The position numbers were made by a program, and so were the translations under genes. Below are positions 44,347 to 55,754 of a DNA stretch of 64,000 nt, piece by piece. This DNA is from Curvularia sp. ZM96 (Eukaryota; Ascomycota; Dothideomycetes; Pleosporales; Pleosporaceae). Below the pieces are notes generated by a model that was not told the origin of the DNA, did no database searches, and saw only the letters and a program-made list of their open reading frames with translations. Within the stretch, counting starts at the first letter, position 1, and every line of letters starts with the position of its first letter. Location of the stretch: the NCBI GenBank assembly GCA_022457065.1, contig JAJGBQ010000006.1, positions 1,488,001-1,552,000 on the forward strand, given 5' to 3'.

Positions 44347-45423
44347 ATGTCACGTGCCCTTGTCAACACCCTGCGACTATCGCTGCGACCAACGCCAACA
44401 TGCTCGCCCTTGATGTTATCACGCACCATACTGTCTGCTGCACAGGTCCGATGGAGCTCTCACTCGCCGCTAGGCACAGCACCTGCCAACGCTCGCAAAC
44501 CCGTCACCCTCAACACACTGCAGAGTCTATACCGGAAGGGTGAACCAATCACCATGGTGACTGCCCATGACTTTCCTAGTGCACATGTCGCTGATCATGC
44601 CGGCATGGACATGATACTTGTTGGTGACAGCTTAGCCATGGTCGCCCTGGGAATGGAAGACACGAGCGAAGTCTTGATGGAGGAAATGCTTCTTCATTGC
44701 AAGTCGGTTGCGCGCGCAACCAAGTCCGCCTTCACAGTACTTATTCCATCCGTCCTTCCTCCTCCAACACTCATACTAACCCACTCTCAGGTTGGCGACC
44801 TCCCCATGGGAAGCTATGAAGTCTCCCCGGCCCAAGCCCTCACCTCAGCCATCACCATGATCAAAACGGGGCGCGTCAAATCCGTCAAGCTCGAAGGCGG
44901 TGCCGAAATGGCCCCTACCATCTCCAAAATCACCTCCGCCGGCATCCCCGTTCTCGGCCATGTCGGCCTCACCCCTCAGCGCCAAAACGCCCTTGGCGGC
45001 TTCCGCGTCCAAGGCAAATCCACCACCTCAGCCCTGAGCCTCCTCTCCGACGCCCTTGCCGTCCAAGATGCAGGCGCCTTTGCCGTTGTCCTTGAAGCCG
45101 TTCCTGCTGAAGTCGCAGAAGTAGTAACTAAGCAACTTTCCATCCCCACTATCGGCATCGGCGCGGGCAACGCATGCTCCGGCCAGGTCCTTGTTCAAGT
45201 AGATATGCTTGGTAACTTCCCTCCCGGACGCTTCTTACCCAAGTTTGTAAAGCAATATGGGAATGTCTGGGGTGAGGCCCTAGGGGCCCTTCAGCAGTAC
45301 AAGGATGAGGTGAAGAGTCGTCAGTATCCCGCCAAGGAGCATACGTATCCTATGCCCCAAGAGGCTTTTGATGAGTTTAACAGGCTCGTGGAGGAGGAGA
45401 GGCAGAAGTTAGATTTACTATAA
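44347..45423 (+). CDS. panB: 3-methyl-2-oxobutanoate hydroxymethyltransferase
   Basis: Ketopantoate hydroxymethyltransferase, first committed step of pantothenate (CoA) synthesis, transferring a hydroxymethyl group from methylene-tetrahydrofolate to ketoisovalerate (ECM31 in yeast). Exons 44347-44736 and 44791-45423 give 340 aa. The intron is 54 bp, lacks stops and has a consensus TACTAAC branch site, so an unspliced reading would wrongly add 18 residues between KSAFT and VGDLPMGSYE. Conserved blocks: ITMVTAHDFPSAHVAD, DMILVGDSLAMV, VKLEGG, PVLGHVGLTPQ, IPTIGIGAG and VDMLG. The N-terminus (about 40 residues with LRLSLRPT and RWSSHSP) is a mitochondrial presequence. Confidence 0.94.
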   Translation: MSRALVNTLRLSLRPTPTCSPLMLSRTILSAAQVRWSSHSPLGTAPANARKPVTLNTLQSLYRKGEPITMVTAHDFPSAHVADHAGMDMILVGDSLAMVALGMEDTSEVLMEEMLLHCKSVARATKSAFTVLIPSVLPPPTLILTHSQVGDLPMGSYEVSPAQALTSAITMIKTGRVKSVKLEGGAEMAPTISKITSAGIPVLGHVGLTPQRQNALGGFRVQGKSTTSALSLLSDALAVQDAGAFAVVLEAVPAEVAEVVTKQLSIPTIGIGAGNACSGQVLVQVDMLGNFPPGRFLPKFVKQYGNVWGEALGALQQYKDEVKSRQYPAKEHTYPMPQEAFDEFNRLVEEERQKLDLL

Positions 45424-45983
45424 TGATCCCCTTTTTTTGAAAGTCAAGGGGGAAGGAGGAAGTGTTCTAGCATGCACCGTTTTTGTTTGTTGAAGATTAT
45501 AGACATGGAGATGCCTACTTCTGCTTTTCAATTTAGACCTGGTAGAATGACTACTTACAAATCTGCTTTTAGCTTCTCTTCTTTTTCTTCACCGTAGAGT
45601 GGATGAAATAAATTTCGTGACATGTAGAGAGAAGAGAGGGTAATCCATACACACATGTAGAGTAGAAAGAACAAGCAGTGCATAGCAACGCCCCAGCGCC
45701 CTCTCTTGTGTCAACACCCATCATCATTCTTTCCCAAGTAATCTTGCTCTCCTTTCTCCCGCCAATTTTTTCCAGTCATAAAATACAAACGCGAAGAGAA
45801 GAAGAAAAGAGCTTTTTGGTCAAGGGAAGGGGGTATACAGTATATAGTACATGATATGGTGCCAGGATGACGGAGAAGAAGAAAAAACGACACAGGAGGC
45901 GTTACCCGTTACTTCGTCAAAAGGAAGAGAGTCCGAAAAAAAGAAAGCTACTTTTGAGTAGCTTTTCCTTTTTCACGGCTTCC
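45424..45983. other. Intergenic region between convergent genes
   Basis: T- and A-rich 3' flanks of panB and the DEAD-box gene. A long plus-strand open frame begins here but only mirrors the Gly-rich helicase tail. Confidence 0.5.
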
Positions 45984-48086
45984 TTAAAAGTCCAGTCGCG
46001 GCTCCCTCCTGCTGGATCGGTCACCAAAGCCACCTCGGTCGCCTCGCCTGTCACCAAATCCACCTCCTCCTCTCCTGTCACCGAAGCCAAGGTCGCCTCT
46101 TCGGTCGCCTCCAGAACCACCGTGGTCGCCGCCGAATCCGCCGCGACCACCTCCAAATCCACCACTTCTCCTGTCACCTCCAAAGCCTCCTCGCCTGTCT
46201 CCGCCGAATCCGTCTCCGCCGAATCCACCTCCACCTCTTCGGTCACCACCAAAGCCGCTCCTACTTCCGAATCCCCTACCGCCACCGCCACCACCTCGCT
46301 TCATGTTGTTAAAGAGGGAAGCGGGTGGTGGAGGCGGCGTCTCCATGCCCCAGCCAAACTCAGCCAAACGGTTCGCGCCCTCAAGCAGGCCACGCTTGTC
46401 GCCATACCACTGGTAGCTTCCAAACAGACCGCGGAACGCTGCATCAAGATGGTCAGGATACACCTTCTTGTGCGCCTCAACACAGTCAGTCAGAATCTTG
46501 CCAACATTTTCTGGGACCTCAGCAGGCTGGCTCATGTCGACGGTTGCAGTCTCCAGCTCATGGGTCGCGTCGACAAGAGGCAAGTCACGAAGACGGCGGC
46601 GAACCTCCTGTCTCTCAAATGGAGTCAGGATCAACCAGCCCTCGCCCTCCTTTCCGGCACGACCAGTACGTCCGAGACGGTGAATGTACGACTCGCGTTC
46701 CCGCGGAAGACCCATTTGAATCACGTGCGTAACATCTGGGAAGTCCATGCCACGGGCCGTTACATCAGACGAGAACAGAATGCCAGACTTGGCAAAACGG
46801 AAGTCGTCGGCCGCCCTGGTTCGCTGGGCCTGGGTGAGCTTGGAGTGAATCTCAAACCCGCGCAGGCCATGCAGAGGCGTGTTACGCTTGAAGCCGCCGC
46901 TAAGCTTGTAGAATACAGATGCCGCAAGCGTGACTTCGGCAGTACTATTGAAATAGATGATGGCCTTGAATGGGCGGCTTTCGCCGGCCTGGGTCTTCTG
47001 GTGTTCCTTGAGAACGAGTTCATAGAGTGCAGGAATGTTGTTTTCAAAACCCGTAACTATGACCATCTTCTGAGGGATCCGCTCGTGTGTGGGTGCCTCA
47101 TCTTCGTTAACACACTTGGCAAAGTGGAAACCAGGGCGCATGGTCTCGCGAACCAAGTGCACAACGTCGCGGGGGATAGTAGCGGAAAACATCAAGTTCT
47201 GGCGTTCGACCTCTTTCGGGTCGGGAAGAAGGGTCTTGATCTCGTCAATCTCCTTCTGGAAACCATCGTCAAGCAGGCGGTCTGCCTCGTCCATGACGAG
47301 TGCATTTAGTTTTGGTGCAGCGATTCCAGAGTACTCATCGGAAAGGATATCATAGAGTCGTCCAGGAGTCGCAATCATGAGATGGCATCCTTCACGCTGA
47401 GTCTTCAGGAGCATAGCCCGCTTCTGTGTGCCTCCAACCGCAACCTGGACGACAATACCAGTGCCAGAAACAACCTTCCTGGCCTCTACTGCGATTTGTT
47501 CGGCAAGCTCGCGGGTGGGCGAGATGATGATTGCCCTAATGTCGTCGGGCCTGGCGCGCTTGTAACCTCTAACCTTCTCGCCAAGTTTTGGGTCGTTTTG
47601 GATGATTCGCTGTATGACGGGAATGAGGAAACCGAGGGTTTTGCCGGTACCAGTCTTTGCTTGCGCGATGCTGCCAATTGTTAGTCAATGTTTCTTTCGA
47701 GAGTAGGGGAAGACGTCTTACATATCCACTCCGCTCAAAGCCTCGTTGATGGTCCTGGTCTGCACGTCCGTCATTGTCGTGAGTTTCATCTGATTCGTAA
47801 TGGTGTTGATAATATTGGGATGAACAAGTCCTCGTGTGGCAAGATCCTTAAACTCTGTGACGGGTCCATCTTGCTCTACAGTCTCGTCTGCCTCTTGTGC
47901 CGCAATTTGTTGCCACTTTGTGCTGTGATGGAAGCCAGCGGCAGAGACATTAGCGAGGCGCGACGACTGGAGCGGTATCCTGAGAAGGCCAGGAGTCTGT
48001 GTGAGGGGAGTGCGAAGTGTCCTGGTTGAGATTGCCGCCAGACTCCTCGAGAGGGTCGCCGGGCATCTTCTTACTGCGCCGAACAT
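45984..48086 (-). CDS. Mitochondrial DEAD-box RNA helicase with RGG-rich tail (Mss116-like)
   Basis: ATP-dependent RNA helicase likely acting in mitochondrial RNA splicing or translation. Exons 48086-47722 and 47670-45984 give 683 aa; the 51-bp intron splits the first Ile of the DIIAQAKTGTGKT block. The leader (MFGAVRRCPATLSRSLAAISTRTLRT, then FHHSTKW) is a mitochondrial presequence. Motifs in order: AQAKTGTGKT (I), PTRELAEQ (Ia), TPGR (Ib), VMDEADRLL (II), FSATIP (III), YFNST (IV), GILFSSDVTARGMDFPDV (V), HRLGRTGRAGKEG (VI). The last 110 residues are Gly/Arg/Asp-rich repeats (GFGGDRRG type) that bind RNA non-specifically in this family. The antisense open frame of 480 codons is a shadow. Confidence 0.92.
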
Positions 48087-48494
48087 GGTGTGTGGGTGTG
48101 CGGGGGAACGGCACGCAATCCAAACGAATGGTATGGGTATCTAGAATGTATGAAACAAACAAGAATAGAAAATTCGGAGTTATGCGCCTCAATGAACAAG
48201 GCGGGTTGGGACACGAGAAAGACGTGTGCGGCTGTCGAGCGACCAGAAACTTTGCCATTCACTTTTTCGATGGGTACGTGCACAGTCCACCGCTAGGAAA
48301 TCCGCTGCCCGCACCGATAAGATAAGAACCTTCGTCGCCGCCAAGACATCATCCAGGGTCCAACCTAGCAAAACACCAGCGCGGAGTTGTTGAGGAGTAT
48401 ACTGAGATATTGTCATTCATAACGCTATGAGTCTATACAACCATGAAAATGCTCAAACGCCATCCTAAATGCAAATAGAAAAAGAAATGCGCCT
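48087..48494. other. Short intergenic region
   Basis: Promoter of the DEAD-box gene and 3' flank of the membrane-protein gene, both on the minus strand. No gene. Confidence 0.45.
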
Positions 48495-49611
48495 CTAATT
48501 CGTCACCTCTGACCCCTCACGCCTCTGGGCTTCCGCCACTTTGATGGTTCGCAATCCCTCTGCAAGGCCCTGCCGGACCCCTCCAGTCACGCCTGTTATC
48601 CACCATATGCTCATCTCGTTGATATCCTGGCCAACCATGCCGTCATTCATCTGGCACACAGTTTGAGAGAACCTCAGGGTTCTCCGCCCAATGTCATCCA
48701 CAGTTGCCACGCTTGTGTTGACGAGTCGCTTGGTGATTTGGTGCTTTCTTTCGAACCGATAAGCATGTGCGAGGAAAAGCCGAATGTACGGCAGAAGAAA
48801 CTGTATGAGAAGGAACGTTTGTAAGACCAGCGTCGCCGTCACGCGGTGTAGGATGGTAGGGTTTTGAGGTGGCTTCTGTGGATCGCTGAGGCTCTGTTGC
48901 GAGGCACGTATGAGTGCACCCGCATTCGGGTCGCTCACAGCTTCCACAAGGTCCTGCGGGAGGGCTGCCTGTAGACTCAGTGTCTCCTCTGGAGTGAGTT
49001 TTGTCGGAAGTCCTCGAAGCAGATAGGTCATGCCGTGTATGTATAGTTGCCGGGTAAGTGTTGCGGACGCCTCATCGGAATTACTAGTCGATGCACTTGA
49101 CTCCCTGCATGCTTGATTTAGTAGAGTTGTCCCTGAAACTTGTGTAAGCAACCACGTTTTCCCTCACAAGCACAACCAACATACCCAGGCTAGCGTATTT
49201 CCACCTGATGCCAGAGTGCGTTTCCTCAACACCAAACGTTTGCAGGGGCATGGCTCTCGAAGATCCTTGGCCTTCAGATTCATCATCTGCAAAGTCGAGT
49301 TCTGCTCCCCCTAATGCGGCAGAAAGCCTGTGTGGTGTAATAGATCCGCTTGGGGGCATTGAGGAGTAACCTGGCGGTGGTGTCTCAGGCTGCGGTAACT
49401 CGATCACGGTGTCGGATTTGCTGCATGAGGTGCGACCCCGTATGTCGACGAGCGATTGGCGGAGGGACGGTATTGTAGGTAGGCGGCTTGACACCACAGT
49501 AGGAAGTACGCTGTAAAGCATGCTGGGCTGGATGCTGTTCTCTTCCATCGGCGCAGCAGACACGCAATCGAGGGTAGTCACAGAGGGCTCTGCCGATTCA
49601 GTCACGAGCAT
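48495..49611 (-). CDS. Hypothetical membrane protein
   Basis: Not assigned. Exons 49611-49185 and 49132-48495, joined across a 52-bp intron (ASLG|TTLLNQ), give 354 aa. The N-terminal half is disordered (TPPPGYSSMPPSGSITPHRL). The C-terminal half is helical with TYLLRGLPTKLTPEETLSLQ, one clear membrane segment (TATLVLQTFLLIQFLLPYI), a basic RFERKHQITKR after it, and NEMSIWWITGVTGGVRQGL which may dip into the membrane. The conserved half suggests an organelle membrane protein of unknown role. Confidence 0.72.
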
Positions 49612-51944
49612 GATATGATGTTCTCACCCCACTGCGCGCTCCCAACACTGTCGAAACGCGATCCTTCGCCCACAGTCGATGGCAGGTGAGCGCGAATAGA
49701 AATCGAGTAAAACGAAATTCGAGAACGCCGGTAGAGAAAGAAAGAAGCATCTGGAGTTTTCGCGGCAGCATGGCGGCTGTCCTTGTTTCGCTGAGACGGC
49801 ATTATACCGAATCTGTCAAAATCTTAATCCCAAGGCTTGATGAGGCGGCTTGCATGTGAAAGTGTTGAGCGCCGTTGGAACGACGCCAGTGGCCAGGGTC
49901 CTCCAATCCCGATCGCCGAGCATCCCGAGCGCCAATGAACTGGAACGTGGGAGAACGCGTGTGCGAGGTTCGATATTACGTTTTTTCCGATACTCTGGCA
50001 AATGCTCGTATCCGATCTTGGGCGTTGTGTTTAAACACTCGCGTTTCCTTCTTTTCTTTTTCCTGGAGGGGTTTCTGATACGCTGCTGGACCACGTTTGC
50101 AATCGAGTTCACATGATAGCCGGTATTACATCCATATTTTGACCCGATCTCTTCCGCAATCTTATCTTCGCACCCCCTCTCGTATTGATGCATTTACATA
50201 CGCCACACACGAGGGCTTTGGTGGTTGCATGTGTAGGCTTTCGTATGGTACTGAGTAGCGCTCGTAGACCCGATGACCAGAATTACATGTATATTCGAGA
50301 CTCCTCGAGTACCTCCTCCCATGTGGACCAAAGAGGCAGACATACTAGAGATCAGGAGAGCAGCTGACCACAGGATAGTCGGTATAGAGATGCCCCATGC
50401 TCCGCTATACCTGATTTGTACGCATGTTGAGCTTTCACTCTGCAGTTGCAGGTGTATGGTAATCTCGCGCCAGACCAGATGATAAATGCAGTAGCTGTTC
50501 GCCACAACTTCAAGTAGAATCGGACCTTGGAACAAATTCTCTCCAAGATGTCTCCGTTGTTTCATCAGGCCAGCTACTATCTTAATTTTTTGTAGCTTGA
50601 CAACAATGGGGGTGTCAGCGTTACCGTCTGCCACGTACTTTTAGTAAGCTTGTCGCGGTCTGACGACCGGAGAGTTGACGGCGGACAGATCATGAAAGTA
50701 CCGTAGTCTTCAGTATTGTTTCGAGGCATACTCCCTCAGTGACATCACTCTGCCCATCTGTGCCGTGATAAATGCTCGTCCCAGTCAATACTGGCTTAAG
50801 TCATCATCTGATACAAGCAAGTACGTTCGATGTCTTTGATAATCCGTGGACATGGAGATAGCAAGAATTGGAGGAGGTCCAGTCGATGTTCAAACAATTG
50901 TAATTCAGCGAGCCTTTAATGTGAAATGGCAATGTGAGATATCCCCCAATCGCAGGGATATGCTGAGTGCATACAACTAGAGGAATTGCTTTATGTACTG
51001 GTTGTCTCTTTCGGGTAGTTTTATGAACACATCAATTGACCATTCTCCAATACCCAAAAGTGAAGGTAGAACATGGAGCATTTGGATGTTCCGAGGAGGC
51101 TGACGGTCTATGTTTATATGGCTATTTGGTTGCTTTTCCCCCGCCTAGTTCGCCGAGTGGGTCAGATCACAATATGGACCATGGAGCGGTTATGATCACG
51201 GTGGTGGCCGGGCAATGGAGATCCAGGCTCACGGGCTCGAATGCCATGAACGATGACGACGCGTAGCAGTCAGTGTGTCAGCACGAAGAGAAACTGTCCG
51301 ATGAACCCAGATGCTGGCCAAACAATGCCCGATGCCAAGGGATGCTGACAAAGGTGTCTCCTAAACAGATGTTTGATTGCGGCTCGAGGGAGGAGAAAGG
51401 GGGTCTGTTGGTTAGATTGGCAGGAGATGCCGCCAACAAAGGGCATGCCAATCGCATCGTCCATAGCAGGCGTCTGGGGAGGCGAGCAGGGAGCGGGTGG
51501 CTGTGGGCTAGGCTATTTGCAGCAGCAATGTCGTGCATGGGCGATGTTGACAACAAGGGTTCGGTTGTTTGGTTGCCAGGCAGATTATTTGCGTGGTTCG
51601 CGCGACACGGAGACGCTACCGCCGCTTCGGGCTAGCGCGCAGCGAGCAACCATCATCATACCAGCCTCCACAACAAACTCTCTCTTTCCTTGGTCCAAGA
51701 CATCAGATCCTGGCCTGCAGACGCGCTCTTCTCTCGCTCAATCCGCTCTCGTACAGCTCCCTCCTGGTCTCCCGCACTCTGCATCGCGCCGGCATGGCTG
51801 CTACACGCTGCTGAAAATCCCATCGACGTGCCTGTTTCGTCGCGTCGTGAGCTGCCACCACCACACGCACACGTGCCCCTCCCGCCAGCTTTTCCCTGTA
51901 CCACGACTCCCCCAGGCCTCGCCCACTGCTGCTGATAGCTACGT
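49612..51944. promoter_or_regulatory. Largest gene-free stretch, 2.3 kb
   Basis: Between divergent start codons of the membrane-protein gene and the Dbf4 gene. Open frames up to about 146 codons (50194-50634, minus) lack domains and splice partners. A single MluI-type ACGCGT (51259-51264), the core of cell-cycle MCB elements, lies about 680 bp upstream of Dbf4; one hexamer is weak evidence. The last 400 bp are C+T-rich leader-like sequence. Confidence 0.45.
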
Positions 51945-53849
51945 ATGGCAGCAGTGGCTGTCCCTCCCTCGCCTCAGGTTCTTACAGTCATGTCGAGCCG
52001 TCGCGTCCCTCTGGCCAATCTTCAAAATGCCACCAATTCCCCAATGCGCGCCCCAGCTATCGGAGGAAAGCGCCAACGCTCCTATGCCAGCGAGCAGCGC
52101 GATGTCACCTATGGCCAGCCCCCGCCCAAGAAGCAGATGATCGAGGTCGACGATGCTGAGGCTCGTCGTCATGGCCTCGTCCGTCGTAGTGGGGCCCAGC
52201 CAACCGCCTTGACTCGGAAGCTAGAAGCTGCGAGAGAAACCAAGGCTCCGAGCAAGCAAGCTGCCCAGCGAGCCGCCCAGGACTTGGAGACGATTCGCCA
52301 ATGGCAGCGTCATTACCGCAAGCTCTTCCCACAATTTGCTTTCTACTTTGACAGCGTCTCAGATCCGCAAAAAGACAAGCTCATGAGCAGAGCCCGCATC
52401 CTAGGCTCGGTACGCGTGCTTCACCAGTGTCCGCATTTCTGTTGCTAATACTTTACAGCGCGAAGTCAAATTTTTCTCTCGAGAAGTTACCCATGTCATC
52501 ACCACGCGCCCTATTCCCGTCGACATCGATACCAGCTCTTCGGCTCACAAAGGAACGGTCAACCCTGCCCAGCTCGAGAGCAAAAAATCTGTGTTTGATG
52601 CCGCCCTTGAGAAGTCGGACCGTGGTGATATTCTGTACAAGGCTAAGAGCCTGGGGATGAAGATATGGTCTGTTGATAAAGTGCAACGAATGATTGACAC
52701 CATGTTCAACAAGGAGACCGGCGAGGATGTCTCCATTCACCCTACGCGTCAGACCACGGCTTCACAGCAGAAGGGCCGCCCTGCTGATTTGCAGAAGCTT
52801 CTACAGAACGAGAAGATGGACCGCGACTACGTTATGGCTTCACAGGATATGATTCCACTCCGCGGATACTACGTCTACGTTCACGACATGGATGAGGTCA
52901 CGCGACCAGTCATGATCCGGGAATACCAAAAGGTCGAGAAAGAGAAGGGCAAGTGGCCGCAGTTCCGGGCTTCCGGTAACGGCAAGTGTCCATTCGTGGA
53001 AGATCCTCATTTCGGCCGCAGACAGCAGGAGGAGCAAGAAGCGCGTCGTAGACAAGCAGCAGCAGCTCCACGAACACGTGCGGCCTCTGCTTTGGAGGAG
53101 AAAAACGCCCTCGTTGAGAACAACAACGTTGCCCGCCGCCCCAGCGCTCCTGCCGCCATGACAAAGGAAGAGACGGACAACGCGAAGCCATTAGATCCTC
53201 CAAAATCCCTTCCCCTCAAGCGCTGCAGTACAGCCGATGGCTCGCCACCCCTGTTTGGCAGTGCTCAGGCTAGTATCCGAGCAATGCCTCGTTGCATCGC
53301 TGGTGAGCCAGTCGCGTCTGGCTTGCATCAGTCCAACATAACATCTGCCATCCGTTCCCAAATGATTTCCTCTACTGCTGCTGCTCCTCGGGCGGGTAAC
53401 AGCAAGGAAGTCAATCAACTGAAGCGAAAGGTCCTTGAGAAGAACAGCATGCCGTCGGCGAATACGAATAGTGGCCATTCGTCCGTCACAAATGATGTTA
53501 GGACCGCGCTCACTCAAGAGCATACTCAGCCCATGCGAGCAGCCAAACGTAAAGCTCAGGAAACAATGGGCCGAATGCATGATGATGGAGACGAAGAGCG
53601 ACAGGCTCGTAAAGCAGCAGCCCTCCGCAGGCGAAAGACTGTCGAGAAGGAGTTGAAACCAGGTTACTGCGAGAATTGCAGGGAGAAGTTCAATGACTTC
53701 GACGAGGTATGGATGGTCCTCGTGGCTTCCTTGAACACATTACTGACAACATATAGCACGTCGTCTCTCGCAAACACCGCAAATTTGCGGCAAACGCTGA
53801 CAACTGGGTTGAGCTTGATCAGCTCCTCGCCCAACTTGATCGTCGGTGA
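51945..53849 (+). CDS. Dbf4/Dfp1/NimO, regulatory subunit of Cdc7 kinase
   Basis: Activating subunit of the Dbf4-dependent kinase that phosphorylates MCM helicase to fire replication origins. Exons 51945-52409, 52459-53706, 53757-53849 give 601 aa. A BRCT-like motif N spans about residues 115-230 (FAFYFDSVSD, VKFFSREVTHVITTRPIP, AKSLGMKIWSVDKVQRMID). Motif M is LRGYYVYVHDMDEVTRPVMIREY. The C-terminal DBF4 zinc finger has Cys559 and Cys562 (YCENCREKF) and His572 and His578 (HVVSRKHRKFA); the last intron falls between the Cys and His pairs, so an unspliced reading destroys the finger. An alternative start is the Met 15 codons on (MSSRRVPLANLQN), which looks like the usual N-terminus. Confidence 0.92.
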
Positions 53850-54661
53850 GCCTCATGGCTCATGCAGACTGAACTGCCAAATATTGCATCTGTCACGGCG
53901 TAATGGATGACTCCACTAATACCCACGAAAAAAAGGCTTCCTTTCTCATCCTTTCTACTTCTCGCCTTTGCAGCTCACAGCATTCATCTGTGAGCAGATA
54001 CCCGTTTTTCAATAGCATTTCTGCGGCGCAATCTTAACCCCATTTTGGCGACCTAGCACAACCTGCTCATTTCCTTACTCAGTATAGGCCACGATCTCGA
54101 TCCCTGGTGGCTAACGATACACGCGTTCCTTTGTATATACCTATTGTATCATGACCTTCGTGGTCCCTTTTGCCGGTGGTTGCCATTGCAAGCCGGTTTG
54201 TTGGCGGTTCGCGTACTTGCGCGTGTGATTGAAAATAGGCGTTGGTACTACCATGGTGGTTTGAAGGACATTGTCATACTAAGAGAGGATGTGACGACGG
54301 ATGAACGTGCGGATTATTAAGTTTTTCAAGCCTTATGTTTTTATTCCTGTTGTACTAGATATACGGAGCGTACCAGATATCAATACGAAGACTGATATCG
54401 TGAATGTTTGCGTCTGCTAGTTCTTTCGAGTGATGCAGTGTGGTGGTGGGGCGCTGATTGGCTAGTCTGATGTTGATACCTTCCTTCCACCTGACCACTG
54501 GTCTTGCCTACATCCACTCTTCTCATCTTAGAGGTTTGTATAGACAGCGCATCGCTTAGAGTAATCTCTATACCTCTTCTTGTCTTTATCTACCGTTCTG
54601 TTTAATCGATTTGTGAAGGCCTTGCTGTCTTATCAAAACAAGGCTCCACCCGATTTACATC
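53850..54661. other. Intergenic region, 0.8 kb
   Basis: Dbf4 3' flank and Atg12 promoter. No open frame of interest and no repeat. Confidence 0.5.
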
Positions 54662-55189
54662 ATGTCCGAATCACCCACAGAAAGGATACCTGAAGAAGAC
54701 GACGTGACAGAAGCACCGCTCAGTATGGCGGCTTCTGTTGTTCTAAGCGATCTCCCGAAAGATGCGTCCAAAGCGCTCGAAACTGCGGGGAATCTCAATG
54801 TTCAAAAAGGTGCAGTCCAGCTCATTATAGGCCCCACGTGCCTTGACATCTACTGCTGCCCAATTCTACGATCACATACAATCGTATCCCATGCAAAACC
54901 TGTACATTTTACTGATACTTCTTCTACAGTAACAATCCGTCTCCAACCCATAGGCTCCGCCCCCCATCTCACTCAGCGTATCTTCAAACTCAGCACCAAT
55001 CAGAATTTTGCGACTATAGTGCGATTCTTACGCAAGAGGCTGGGCGTCAAAGAGCATGAGAGCGTCTTTTGCTACATCGGAAGTGTATTTAGTCCTGGGC
55101 TAGATGAGGGCGTAGGCAACCTTTGGACCTGTTTCAAGCAAGGAGAGGAGCTGGTTGTTGGGTATGCTCTTTCGCCTGCTTTTGGGTAG
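54662..55189 (+). CDS. atg12: Autophagy ubiquitin-like protein Atg12
   Basis: Ubiquitin-like modifier joined through its C-terminal Gly to Atg5; the conjugate promotes Atg8 lipidation during autophagosome growth. Exons 54662-54809 and 54930-55189 give 135 aa. The 120-bp intron is a multiple of three without stops, so a single unspliced frame exists; removal joins NVQK to VTIRLQPIGSAP, the start of the ubiquitin-like fold. Further blocks: FKLSTNQNFATIVRFLRKRL, VFCYIGSVFSPGLDEGVGNLW and the end ELVVGYALSPAFG. The terminal dipeptide is Phe-Gly where most relatives have Trp-Gly; the Gly required for conjugation is present. Confidence 0.92.
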   Translation: MSESPTERIPEEDDVTEAPLSMAASVVLSDLPKDASKALETAGNLNVQKGAVQLIIGPTCLDIYCCPILRSHTIVSHAKPVHFTDTSSTVTIRLQPIGSAPHLTQRIFKLSTNQNFATIVRFLRKRLGVKEHESVFCYIGSVFSPGLDEGVGNLWTCFKQGEELVVGYALSPAFG

Positions 55190-55754
55190 CCGTATAAGGC
55201 CAGTCGCAAGAGATGGTGAGAGGAGAGATTGGTGTCTTGTACAGGTACGCCATGTGTTGAACAAGAAGCCCCAGCTTTTGTTCATCTAAACGAACTAGCA
55301 GATAATGAATCGATACAGAGCAGTACACCGGAGAACCCTAGTGAAGCGTCAAAAGTTTATTTAGTATCACCAAAATCCCTCATCAGAGGCAAAGACATGG
55401 TTTCAGCAAGCGACCATAGTGGCTACTGATGATAGAACAAGAAGGGCTGAATTTCTGCCGGCCCGACTAGCGTGCATGTCCGGCACATCGATAGCCCATT
55501 GGCGTGGCTGAACGGAGTTTCCCCACCTCAACACCACTGCTAAGCCACCGCCAATAAACTCTAGTGTCTCGACACGGGCTGAGGAAGCATGGGTTATATC
55601 GCTAGTACTTTCTTTTTAATACGGGGATGGCACCCCACTATGATCGCCAGCTTCATTCGCATCGTCCACTCCTTATTCCACCGAACGCCTGTCTGTACAT
55701 ACAACCCAATCACAGGTACAAAGGAAGCAGAACTTTGAATGCACATATCCTACA
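55190..55754. other. Intergenic region, 0.56 kb
   Basis: Atg12 3' flank and promoter of the PLC-like gene. A 66-codon plus frame at 55229 has no domain. Confidence 0.45.

Noticed and set aside
43818..44429. 203-codon minus-strand open frame overlapping the panB start
   Set aside because: Runs antisense into panB, has no recognisable domain and the frame is not echoed by splice signals.
45867..47309. 480-codon open frame opposite the DEAD-box helicase
   Set aside because: Composition (Ser/Thr/Val runs) is the reverse-strand image of the Gly-rich tail and helicase exon; no domain.
50194..50634. 146-codon minus-strand open frame in the 2.3-kb gap
   Set aside because: One hydrophobic patch but no family, no splice partner and no conserved context; chance open frame is likelier.
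51373..52140. Plus-strand open frame overlapping the Dbf4 start
   Set aside because: Out of frame with Dbf4, low-complexity Ser/Pro/Arg translation, lies in its leader.
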